Below are positions 7,039-15,932 of a DNA stretch of 64,000 bases, one piece after another. Position 1 is the stretch's first letter, and each line of letters starts with the position of its first letter. Source of the DNA: Agarilytica rhodophyticola (GTDB lineage Bacteria; Pseudomonadota; Gammaproteobacteria; Pseudomonadales; Cellvibrionaceae); contig NZ_CP020038.1 of the NCBI RefSeq assembly GCF_002157225.2, positions 3,068,501-3,132,500 on the forward strand, written 5' to 3'. A program made the position numbers and the translations under genes. Below the pieces are notes generated by a model. The model was not told where the DNA came from. It saw only the letters and a program-made list of their open reading frames with translations, and did not search any database.

Positions 7039-7382
7039 ATTTTATTTACACACATTGTTAGGTTTGATTTTTAACTTTTAAATAAGTAGAAATAAAAACA
7101 TTTCTTGATTTCTATTTGAATTAGGATACGGTTTTTTTAACTGTTTAACACTGATGGAAATCAGGGGGTGTATTAAGTCAAATATATAATTTTTCTGTCA
7201 ATTAATATTATTTGTAGTGTCTATGTAATGTTTAGGGAAAATATTTTTTCCTAAACATTACATAACTTATTTAGCCGCGTTAACAATTTATCATGATGAT
7301 ATCTTATACTGCCTTCCTTGTATCACGTTCACTATCCGTTTTTGATCTTCTCCTAAAATTTAAATTAAACAGGATTAACTCT
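7039..7382. promoter_or_regulatory. Divergent control region of the biosynthetic operon
   Basis: An AT-rich 344-base region between the deiminase-like gene and the first gene of the NRPS operon. It must contain promoters for both directions. The standout element is the long inverted repeat at 7222-7264, listed separately. No clear single sigma-70 promoter could be picked. Confidence 0.45.
7222..7264. repeat. Long inverted repeat in the leader of the biosynthetic operon
   Basis: TATGTAATGTTTAGG (7222-7236) is perfectly complementary to 7250-7264. The pairing continues inward with one mismatch into an A-run/T-run, giving a hairpin of about 20 bp. It is about 120 bases upstream of the start at 7383. 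It could be an operator for a dimeric regulator, a transcript-end or attenuator hairpin, or the remnant of a small mobile element. Confidence 0.6.
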
Positions 7383-8306
7383 ATGGCTGAAACCCCTTCA
7401 CAGTTAGCAACTCCATGCTATGTTATGTCATACCCTCACACATTAAGTAATGAAGTTCTTAATAATGTATGGATGGTTGAAAAATCAAAAGAATATGATC
7501 CTGAGGAATTTCCAATAAATAAGCCCAACTCCTACAGGCAATTCCAAGACTTATATAATTTTATAGCATCTGCTTCTATGGTGTATTTAATGCCGTCTGC
7601 TGGAAACTTTCAAGATCGGGTATACGTTGCAAATTTAGGAATTTACTTGCCCCACATTAAAAATGCCAATCATATTATTATGGCGAACTTCAAATCAGAA
7701 CCTAGAGTGGGTGAAGAAAAAGAAGGTAAGAAATTTTTCGAAATGATGGGCTATGAAGTTCATGATTGTCCGTATCATTGGGAAGGAGAGGCTGATTTAA
7801 AATATTTGTCAGGTAGTACTTATATCGGAGGTTATGGACAGAGGACAGATAAAAGAGCCTATGAATGGATGGCTGATAAATTTGATATGAATATAATTCC
7901 TGTGGGAATGCTCAATGAGCATTTATATCATTTAGACTGCTCGATTTTTCCGATTGGCTCAGACACGGTTGTTACCTGTGCGGAGCTTTTTACCCGCGAA
8001 GAAATACGAAGTATCGAGAATTACGCTCAAATTATTGACGTAGATAAAGATGTTATTAAGGACTGTGTTACCAATTCGGTTCGAATGAGAGGTATTGTAA
8101 TGTGTGGTTCTGACTTAATGGACTCCGTTCGTTCAGACCCTTGGTATGAGAAAGAAAAAATAAAAGTAGAAACGGTAGAAAAAATATGTTTCAAACTGGG
8201 TTTAGAGCCAGCTTTCTTTAACCTTTCGGAATTTGATAAATCGGGAGCAGCGCTAAGCTGTTTGGTTATGAGGTTAAATTACAATGATGTGACTAGCTTA
8301 CGATAA
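7383..8306 (+). CDS. DDAH/amidinotransferase-superfamily guanidine-modifying enzyme
   Basis: A 307-residue protein. I use the ATG at 7383, preceded by AGGA, instead of a weaker start 90 bases upstream. The catalytic set of the dimethylarginine dimethylaminohydrolase group is visible: WEGEAD (Glu134/Glu136), a His in YHLDCSI (His183) and the nucleophile Cys in AALSCLVM (Cys293). The substrate-loop region NFQDRVYVANLG is also present. Such enzymes act on arginine-like guanidines and release citrulline-type products or transfer amidino groups. It is the first gene of the rightward NRPS operon (12-base gap to the next). The likely role is to make or modify an arginine-derived building block; the exact reaction is unknown. 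Confidence 0.75.
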   Translation: MAETPSQLATPCYVMSYPHTLSNEVLNNVWMVEKSKEYDPEEFPINKPNSYRQFQDLYNFIASASMVYLMPSAGNFQDRVYVANLGIYLPHIKNANHIIMANFKSEPRVGEEKEGKKFFEMMGYEVHDCPYHWEGEADLKYLSGSTYIGGYGQRTDKRAYEWMADKFDMNIIPVGMLNEHLYHLDCSIFPIGSDTVVTCAELFTREEIRSIENYAQIIDVDKDVIKDCVTNSVRMRGIVMCGSDLMDSVRSDPWYEKEKIKVETVEKICFKLGLEPAFFNLSEFDKSGAALSCLVMRLNYNDVTSLR

Positions 8307-8318
8307 TGGAGAAATACA

Positions 8319-9050
8319 GTGGCTCAAACTTTGGCTGAATGGTCGAAATCTATCGACCCAAAAATATCTGATGAAGAATTACTAACGGAGCGATTTTTTA
8401 AAGATCCCTTTCGCTCTCAATATATATCACCCTATACTTTTTTTTCTCCTGCAGATGGCATTATTCTGTATCAAAAATATGTCGAGAATACACAAGACCC
8501 TATTATTGATATAAAAGGTAATGCTTACACTCTTGCAGATGTTATGGGTGATGATGAGTTTTCTAAACCGGCATTAGTTATTGGAATTTTTATGACTATT
8601 TATGATGTGCATATAAATAGAGTGCCCTACGCCGGTATGCTTAGGTATCGATCTTTACCTCCATTAAGTACTGATAATTTTCCTATGATAGATCTTGAGT
8701 TGGATCTGCTAGATAAAATTGTTAACACTAATAATATGGGATATTTGCACAATAACCAGAGAATGCTGAATACAATTTACTCTCCAGTACTAGATCATAA
8801 GTACCATGTTATACAAATAGCAGATCAGGATGTGCGTGTTATTACGCCATTTGAAACAGCTCAAAATAACTATTTTGCCCAGAATGAACGATTCTCTATG
8901 ATCCGGTGGGGCTCTCAAACAGAGCTGATTATACCACTGGATAGTCGTTTTGAATTGAAATTATTGCAAGAAGATAATATGCATGTACGTGCAGGTATCG
9001 ATCCTCTGGTAGAAATTGTTTTCCCCGATGAAAACCTTTTTCCCGTTTAA
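8319..9050 (+). CDS. Phosphatidylserine decarboxylase-family protein, probable biosynthetic decarboxylase
   Basis: A 243-residue protein starting at GTG with GGAG seven bases before it. Family motifs are in order: FFKDP, FFSPADG (Asp46), YDVHINRVPYAG (His98) and WGSQ (Ser199), where normal enzymes have the LGST self-cleavage site. The Asp-His-Ser set for pyruvoyl formation is therefore intact although the sequence is divergent, and the N-terminal membrane region of housekeeping Psd is absent. Relatives in secondary metabolism decarboxylate free amino acids (for example PsiD on tryptophan). In this operon it may produce an amine, perhaps one used to release the peptide. Substrate is inferred from context only. 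Confidence 0.7.
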   Translation: MAQTLAEWSKSIDPKISDEELLTERFFKDPFRSQYISPYTFFSPADGIILYQKYVENTQDPIIDIKGNAYTLADVMGDDEFSKPALVIGIFMTIYDVHINRVPYAGMLRYRSLPPLSTDNFPMIDLELDLLDKIVNTNNMGYLHNNQRMLNTIYSPVLDHKYHVIQIADQDVRVITPFETAQNNYFAQNERFSMIRWGSQTELIIPLDSRFELKLLQEDNMHVRAGIDPLVEIVFPDENLFPV

Positions 9051-9077
9051 GTTGTTGTTAAAAAGGTAAAAATTATT

Positions 9078-10091
9078 ATGAATATAAGTTATGAACACGT
9101 AGACACTGAAGAAAGTAACTGTAGTTTAGAAAGGTTTAACAATTTGTATTTTAATAAACATAAACCAGTGTTGATTAAGGGAGGGTGCAAACATTGGCCT
9201 GCTGTTACAAAATGGAATATTGACTACTTAACTAATATGGTAGGGCAGCGTACTTTAGAACTTAGAGAGAAAGATGATATTAATATTATTGACTACGACG
9301 GTGAAGTGCCTGAAGCAAAAGAACTTGCTAGTTATTTCCAGGAATTAAAAAATGATAACGGTTCTGGCGAAATAAAGTATGCCCGTCAATCTCGTTTATT
9401 AATCGACGTACCATTATTACAAAAGGATATCGAAAAACCTGTGTTTGTACAGGAACCCGCAGAAGATGTTATAGCACCATATATTCCTGAGAATCATATG
9501 GCTAATCCGATGGCTTGGTTTGGCCCCAAAGGTACGTATTCCGATATTCACTGGGATATGGAACATAATATTTTTGCCCAAGTTAAGGGAAGCAAACGTT
9601 TTATACTTATAAGCCCAGATGATTCTATCAATGCCTATCCAAGTATGTACACACTGGATCAAATTGCCGAATCGGCTATGGCTAAAGAACATTATTCAGA
9701 GTTGGCAGGTGAGCTTAAAGATATACTATCTGAACTTAGGGAAAAAGAAGGAGATATCACGCGTGAGCGTTTTCATGACGAGTTAAGAAATGTTCTGGAT
9801 GATGAACAATTGTATGCTTTGTGCGATATTATCTTACAGTTACATAACTATGATGTAAACGCAGAAAACCCAGATTACAGTAAGCACCCCGACTTTGACA
9901 AAGCGAAGCCTTTAGAGGCTATTGTGGAAGCGGGTGATCTTCTATATGTTCCCTTACAATGGCGGCATTGTGTTCGTTCACTTTCTACTTCGTTTTCAAT
10001 GAATTGGTTTTTCTTACCGTCAATTAATGAGCGTGTAAATCCCAGGTATATTATTCTTCAATCAACGCTAAGTCATCTCTTGCCGCGTTAG
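9078..10091 (+). CDS. JmjC/cupin-8 type Fe(II)/2-oxoglutarate hydroxylase
   Basis: A 337-residue protein. The N-terminus has the KPVLIKGGCKHWPA motif of the cupin-8 group. The metal site is HWD (His158, Asp160) and the distal His is His297 in PLQWRHCVRSL. A helical insertion sits between the two halves (about residues 205-265). Such enzymes hydroxylate amino-acid side chains, free or on carrier domains, and proteins. Its place between a decarboxylase and an NRPS in one operon points to hydroxylation of a peptide building block. The ribosome site is AAAGG. Confidence 0.75.
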   Translation: MNISYEHVDTEESNCSLERFNNLYFNKHKPVLIKGGCKHWPAVTKWNIDYLTNMVGQRTLELREKDDINIIDYDGEVPEAKELASYFQELKNDNGSGEIKYARQSRLLIDVPLLQKDIEKPVFVQEPAEDVIAPYIPENHMANPMAWFGPKGTYSDIHWDMEHNIFAQVKGSKRFILISPDDSINAYPSMYTLDQIAESAMAKEHYSELAGELKDILSELREKEGDITRERFHDELRNVLDDEQLYALCDIILQLHNYDVNAENPDYSKHPDFDKAKPLEAIVEAGDLLYVPLQWRHCVRSLSTSFSMNWFFLPSINERVNPRYIILQSTLSHLLPR

Positions 10092-10127
10092 CTATTTATT
10101 TTTTTAGATAATTTAAATTGGTGTGTT

Positions 10128-13100
10128 ATGAAGTCTCTATTATCAAATCCAAGCTTTTTAGAAATGTCTGATAGTAAAGTTTTTCAGTGGGATATTGATG
10201 CCGATGATGCATTGATAGTAAAACGTAAGGAGAATGGCTTTATAATACCCTCATTTTTATTTGTCGCTAATGTAATTGATTTTGTGCAAGATAAGCATTA
10301 TGTGGATTTTAAAGTTGAGGGAGTTTCTATAGAAAAAATGGAGGCTTTGGATGACACATTAAATTTTAGTATACAAGTAGTTTCGGGAGAAAAAAACGCA
10401 GATGAAATCGAGTTGCTTCTTTATGTGCGCTCTGAAAAAAAAGAGAAATGGAAAAGTTACGCCAAGGCTACTTTAGTCAATGAAAATGTAGAAAACCTAT
10501 CTAATCCTATTTATGAGAACAACTTAGATACTAGTAAAAGCCTCTCTCACAATATAGCTGACAACCAGAAAGATAAAAAGGTGTTTGTTAGGTTCGAAGA
10601 TTTTAACGCCATAAGACCTAGCTATTTAGCGTTAACTGATACACAAGAAAGAATGTGGTTTTTGCAAAATTTGGCGGAAGATGCTAACTCTGTTTGCCAT
10701 ATGTCCATCTGTTTCAAACTATCAGCTCCTCCACAAAGAGAGATTTTTGAACAGTCTTTATCTCTTGTAATAAATAATCATGAGGCTTTACATACTATAT
10801 TTGCCGGTGATCTATCCCATGGAACATATCAAAAGTTAGCGCCTGTTAGTAGTTTTAAAATTGAGACTATTTTAGTTTCAGAGGGGAGTAGTCTTGATAA
10901 AACAATATTCCGCTGTTGTTCAGAACCTTTCGTTCTTGAACGAGAAATACCAATTAAAGCCTATTTTATCGAGACACAAAGTAAAGATTATTATTTTACT
11001 GTAGTAATACATCATATAGCGTGTGATGATTACTCTATTGAAATAGTTGTTGAGGATTTTATTCATTGCTACAGCTTATTGTGTTTAGGTAAAAAAGTAA
11101 ACTTGCTTCCACCAGAAAAGCAATATCTTGATTATGCTTTATGGTTAAATCAACAGATGGATACTGAATACTATGACAAGTCTCTAGATTACTGGAAGCA
11201 ACAATTATCAGGTGTTCAACCTTTAGAGCTATCTTATGATTACTTAAGGTCAGCTATTCAGAGTAATAAGGGTAAAAGGTTAGCATTTACTCTTAACAAA
11301 ACACAACGTGATACATTAGTTGCATATTCCAGTGGTAAAAAGTCAACACTCTTTATGGTTCTCTTGGCATTATTTAAGTTGTTGATGTACCGTTATAGTG
11401 GTCAGACTGATATTTGTGTTGGAACACCAACTGCTGGTCGACCTCATAAATCAATGGAAAGGATAGTCGGATTATTTACAAATACGCTTGCTCTGAGGAC
11501 TCAGGTGCATGCCGATATGACATTTGATGAGCTACTCGAACAGATAAAGTTAACAACACTATCGGCTTACGAGCATCAAATAATTCCTTTTGATAAGGTT
11601 GTAAAAGTTAGTAATGTTAAGAGTGATGTTAGTAGAAATCCAATATTTCAAGTGCTTTTTGGCCTGCAGGAAAGTAGGCCTGAGCAAATTATAACTGTAG
11701 GTCACATGGATTTTGAGCCTTATAATATACCTAGTGATTCCACCAAGTTTGACTTAAGTTTTAATTTCTATGATGACAAAGAGACTATTAATCTTATTAT
11801 CAAGTACTGTTCTGATCTTTTTAATGAAGAAACGATACAGCGCATGGCCAATCAATACTCGGGTTTGTTAGAAAAAATTTCCTCATTTTCCAATTGTAAA
11901 CTTTATGAAATTCCTTTGCTTAGTGAATTTGATAAAGATCATTTATTAAATATATTTAACAAAACACACTATGTATTACCAACACATGAAACCGTTGTAT
12001 CACTGTTTGAGAAGCGAGCTAAAAACTCAGCAAATGATGTCGCTACCATTTATGACAATCAACAGCTAACATACTCTTCTCTCAATATCCAAGCTAATCA
12101 GCTTGCCCATTATCTTATTGAATCCGGGGTAACACCAGGTCAACGTATTGGCCTATGTTTAGCGCCATCTTTAATAATGCCTATCGCGATTATGGCTGTA
12201 TTAAAGGCAGGCGCATTATTTGTTCCGATTGCACCTGATTTTCCTGTCGAAAGAATGGAATATATTCTTGATAATGCCGATATCGAAATTTTGTTGACAA
12301 CCACGGAAAGTCAACCAGATATCAACTTTAAAAATCTCAACTGTATCGATATAGAAAAGCATAGTCAGCTAATCTCTAAGATGCCAGAAGATTCCGTGTC
12401 AGTAATATTAGAACCCAGCATGATCGCGTACATGATTTATACATCTGGTTCCACTGGCCAGCCGAAAGGTGTGCCCATACGCCACTCAAGTTTGCTCAAT
12501 TTACTGCTTTCTATAATAGAGACACTAAACATAAATAATATTGATAGACTATTATCTATTACAACTTATACCTTTGATATTTTTTATCTTGAACTTTTTG
12601 CACCATTACTGCTGGGTGCTCAAATTATTCTTGTCGATCGAAGTGTGGCGTTAAATGCGTTTTCATTAGGCGATATGTTGACTAAATATAAACCTGATAT
12701 TATGCAAGCGACACCTACTTCTTGGCATATGCTAATAGAAGCTGGTATTCAGTTACCGCGAGATATGGTGGTATTAACCGGCGGTGAAGCTATTAGTGAG
12801 CAATTAAAAAATACCCTAACGCGACAATGTGAGAGTGTCTGGAACGTTTATGGGCCTACGGAAGCAACCATATGGGCAACTGCTAAAAAGTTACTATTGG
12901 ATGAAAGAGTAACAATAGGTAGACCTTTACATAATGTTCAAGCTTATGTTCTTGACAAGAATCGACAACTGTTACCAATAGGTATGCCTGGTGAATTATG
13001 TTTATCGGGTGAAGGCTTAAGCGAAGGGTATTGGAAAAACCATGAATTAAATGAAAATAAATTTATTGATCATCCATTTAAGAGTGATGATAAGTTATAT

Positions 13101-15887
13101 CGTACGGGAGATATTGTTCGCCACCTTGCTAATGGTGAGATAGAATATCTGGGACGTCAAGATGATCAAGTCAAACTCAGAGGTTACCGAATAGAACTCG
13201 GCGACATTGAATATGCGATTGCTGAGCAAAACTGTATCCGAAATGTGTATGTTTGCCTTTTTAATAAAGATAATAGAGATTACCTTGTTGCTTATATCAC
13301 TACAGCAGATAAGGAGTTTGACAGTGCTCTAGTTAAACAAGACTTGGAAAAAAAACTCCCGGGATATATGATTCCGCAATTATGGATTATTGTTGATAAA
13401 TTTCCTCTTACTTATAATCAGAAAGTAGATAAGAATCGTCTTCCAGAGCCTGATATTACAAAATTACTATCTAGTCAATATGTTGCTCCAAAGACAGAAC
13501 GAGAGAAGAAATTAGCCAATATTTTTCAAAAAGTGCTAGATGTCAAACGGGTCGGCCTAGAAGATAATTATTTTGAGTTAGGTGGTGACTCGATCAAGAC
13601 AATACAAATTTCAAGTGCTGCGCGTTTGCAAGGCCTAGAAATATCGCCGTTAGAAATTTTTCAGTATCAAACGGTTAAAAAAATTTCGGATAATATTGGA
13701 GAGAATTTAACTTCCCATGTGAGCTATGATCTGGGTGAGAGCGACATCTTCTCAAATGTATTTGCACTAACGCCACTGCAAAATCATAATTATCATCAAT
13801 TCTATGAAAAGGATGATTTTACTTATAATTGCCAGTATTCATTTAATATTTATTTAGCGCTCGATCTAGAAAAAATCAAAAATCTAATAAAAACCGTCGT
13901 TGAACGCTATCCTGCGTTTAGAACTGTTTTTTTTGAACTGGAGTCTGGAGAAGTGGTGCAAGAAGTCTTAGACTCTATCGATATTCCCCTTAAATATAAT
14001 GATGTTAGCCATTTTGCGCCTATAGATAAAGAAAGATATATCGAATCTCGTTATTTTTCTAATATGATCACTGATTATGATTTAGGCGAAGGCCCTTTAT
14101 TTAAGGTAGAGTTGATTAAGCTTGGCTGTGAATTTTACCGTTTTATCTTCACTTTTAACCATATTGTTCTGGACGGATGGTCACTTAGTATCTTATCTAG
14201 TGAGTTTATGAATGCAGTCACTGAACAAAATGATACTTATATCTCTGCAATAGAAAAAAATAGCTTTGAACGTTATGTAGAATATATCTTCTGCGATAAA
14301 AATATTAAGAAGAAGCAAGGCTTTTTACGTTCTTACCTGGAAGGTTTTAATGGGCAATCAACATTAATCTCGTTGTTAGGGAATCAAGATAACTTCGACA
14401 GTTATCTTAAAAAAAAGTACCAATTGTTAAACTTTAATAAAGAACTTAGCGATAAGTTGAGGTTTTTTTGTAAATCCAATAAGCTGACTCTAAATACCTT
14501 ATTTCTATCTGCCTGGGCTTTTACTATTCACTCGATGACACATCAGAATGATATCGTCTTTTCGTTAAAAAATTCAGGACGACCTCCAATGTGGGGCGAT
14601 GTGAACAAAATGTCAGGAATGTATTTAGGACTTTCGTTGCTGCGTTCTAATATTAGCAGTGATCTAACGATTTCAGATTGGCTCAAAAAAATTCAGTCAG
14701 ATCAGGGGTTGTCAAACTCAGTCTATGGTATTTCTGAAGATGACCTCATGACTCTAACAGGCTCAAACCTTCTAGACTCTATTTATATTTTTCAAAACAT
14801 TCCAAATTATGATGATAAAGAAAATAATTCAGATGTGAATTATCATGATATTTTTCACCAAGAGAGCAGAGAATTTCTTTGTATTACTATTAGTGATAAA
14901 GAGTGTATATCTATTTATATTAACTACTTGTATGAGGTTTTTTCTGACGAAGTGGTTGGAAATTTACTGCTCACTATTAAACAATATGTTAATAGTGTTA
15001 TTAGCTTAGATATAAGCAATTCTTATGTTTTAGACCATGTTAGAGATATTAGCTCCAATGATATTGATGACAGTACTAAAAATGAAAAGAATGACGGTAA
15101 CTATTTTTTAGAAAGGTTTTCTCGTTCAGTAAAGTCAAGTGGAGATAATGTTGCCGTCGAAGATGGACAAAGTAGTCTGACTTATTATCAGTTAGACCAA
15201 TTGTCAACAAAGTTAGCAATAGAAATAAAGGAATCCGACAATGGTTACCTATATAGCTATGCATATATCGTAACTGAAAATGTTATAGAATATTCGATTG
15301 CGCTAGTAGCAGCGATAAAATATGGCGCTATTCCTGTTAAAATGGATATATCCTCTTGGCAAGAGGATATATCCAAGCATCTAGATTTGTTTGTGGGAGA
15401 TGATCAAGCTTTTATTCTGTATGGAAATCAACTTTCTCAATCTATCGACATTATTGTATGTAAGTTGCCACGTAAAGATGCAATATGTCTTCTTAATATT
15501 GAAACCAACTTTGAAGAAAGCCGTGTATCGAATGTTCATGAACTAGACTTCAATGATCAAGCAGACGCTATTATGTTTGCTCAGTGGATGATTCCTGAGC
15601 AAGATTTTGTCAATCCCTTTATTGCTTGCCTCATATCAAAATATATTCCTGCTTTTTTTGAATGTGAACCTTTCCCTTTAGATGGTAGCGAGGTTTCTTT
15701 AGTCTTATCTAATAAAGATAGAAAGATGCTGCCAGTGTTGAGGTTATTACTATGCTTCTCTAGTGCCGGTGTGGTTTCAGTCTCTGAAAATGTGAAACAC
15801 ATGACGCTATACAAAGGTAGGGATAATGTATCTGATGTTATTGATATCGACCCCGCTTGGTTGTTGGACTACTACGCTTATCTATAA
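10128..15887 (+). CDS. NRPS: hotdog-like N-terminus, C-A(Gly-like)-T-C and a truncated A remnant
   Basis: A 1919-residue protein. Residues 1-150 look like half a PKS dehydratase-type hotdog domain (strand-rich, ending WKSYAKATL). The first C domain (about 165-600) has HHIACDD (His295-His296), with Asp in place of the usual Gly. The A domain (about 618-1110) has YTSGSTGQPKG and ten pocket residues I read as DILQLGVIWK, one change from the classical glycine code. T follows with Ser1155 in GGDSI. The second C domain (about 1213-1625) has NHIVLDG, so the first His is Asn. Residues about 1655-1919 resemble the start of an A domain but lack the ATP-binding core, so this part cannot activate an amino acid. 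It is much more AT-rich than the next gene. Confidence 0.85.
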   Translation: MKSLLSNPSFLEMSDSKVFQWDIDADDALIVKRKENGFIIPSFLFVANVIDFVQDKHYVDFKVEGVSIEKMEALDDTLNFSIQVVSGEKNADEIELLLYVRSEKKEKWKSYAKATLVNENVENLSNPIYENNLDTSKSLSHNIADNQKDKKVFVRFEDFNAIRPSYLALTDTQERMWFLQNLAEDANSVCHMSICFKLSAPPQREIFEQSLSLVINNHEALHTIFAGDLSHGTYQKLAPVSSFKIETILVSEGSSLDKTIFRCCSEPFVLEREIPIKAYFIETQSKDYYFTVVIHHIACDDYSIEIVVEDFIHCYSLLCLGKKVNLLPPEKQYLDYALWLNQQMDTEYYDKSLDYWKQQLSGVQPLELSYDYLRSAIQSNKGKRLAFTLNKTQRDTLVAYSSGKKSTLFMVLLALFKLLMYRYSGQTDICVGTPTAGRPHKSMERIVGLFTNTLALRTQVHADMTFDELLEQIKLTTLSAYEHQIIPFDKVVKVSNVKSDVSRNPIFQVLFGLQESRPEQIITVGHMDFEPYNIPSDSTKFDLSFNFYDDKETINLIIKYCSDLFNEETIQRMANQYSGLLEKISSFSNCKLYEIPLLSEFDKDHLLNIFNKTHYVLPTHETVVSLFEKRAKNSANDVATIYDNQQLTYSSLNIQANQLAHYLIESGVTPGQRIGLCLAPSLIMPIAIMAVLKAGALFVPIAPDFPVERMEYILDNADIEILLTTTESQPDINFKNLNCIDIEKHSQLISKMPEDSVSVILEPSMIAYMIYTSGSTGQPKGVPIRHSSLLNLLLSIIETLNINNIDRLLSITTYTFDIFYLELFAPLLLGAQIILVDRSVALNAFSLGDMLTKYKPDIMQATPTSWHMLIEAGIQLPRDMVVLTGGEAISEQLKNTLTRQCESVWNVYGPTEATIWATAKKLLLDERVTIGRPLHNVQAYVLDKNRQLLPIGMPGELCLSGEGLSEGYWKNHELNENKFIDHPFKSDDKLYRTGDIVRHLANGEIEYLGRQDDQVKLRGYRIELGDIEYAIAEQNCIRNVYVCLFNKDNRDYLVAYITTADKEFDSALVKQDLEKKLPGYMIPQLWIIVDKFPLTYNQKVDKNRLPEPDITKLLSSQYVAPKTEREKKLANIFQKVLDVKRVGLEDNYFELGGDSIKTIQISSAARLQGLEISPLEIFQYQTVKKISDNIGENLTSHVSYDLGESDIFSNVFALTPLQNHNYHQFYEKDDFTYNCQYSFNIYLALDLEKIKNLIKTVVERYPAFRTVFFELESGEVVQEVLDSIDIPLKYNDVSHFAPIDKERYIESRYFSNMITDYDLGEGPLFKVELIKLGCEFYRFIFTFNHIVLDGWSLSILSSEFMNAVTEQNDTYISAIEKNSFERYVEYIFCDKNIKKKQGFLRSYLEGFNGQSTLISLLGNQDNFDSYLKKKYQLLNFNKELSDKLRFFCKSNKLTLNTLFLSAWAFTIHSMTHQNDIVFSLKNSGRPPMWGDVNKMSGMYLGLSLLRSNISSDLTISDWLKKIQSDQGLSNSVYGISEDDLMTLTGSNLLDSIYIFQNIPNYDDKENNSDVNYHDIFHQESREFLCITISDKECISIYINYLYEVFSDEVVGNLLLTIKQYVNSVISLDISNSYVLDHVRDISSNDIDDSTKNEKNDGNYFLERFSRSVKSSGDNVAVEDGQSSLTYYQLDQLSTKLAIEIKESDNGYLYSYAYIVTENVIEYSIALVAAIKYGAIPVKMDISSWQEDISKHLDLFVGDDQAFILYGNQLSQSIDIIVCKLPRKDAICLLNIETNFEESRVSNVHELDFNDQADAIMFAQWMIPEQDFVNPFIACLISKYIPAFFECEPFPLDGSEVSLVLSNKDRKMLPVLRLLLCFSSAGVVSVSENVKHMTLYKGRDNVSDVIDIDPAWLLDYYAYL

Positions 15888-15932
15888 ATACAGTAATTAT
15901 TAACTCCATAGTCTGAATTCAGAGAAATATTG

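Noticed and set aside
7293-7382. A 30-residue longer N-terminus for the DDAH-like enzyme
   Set aside because: The ATG at 7383 has a better ribosome site, and the added residues look like leader DNA.
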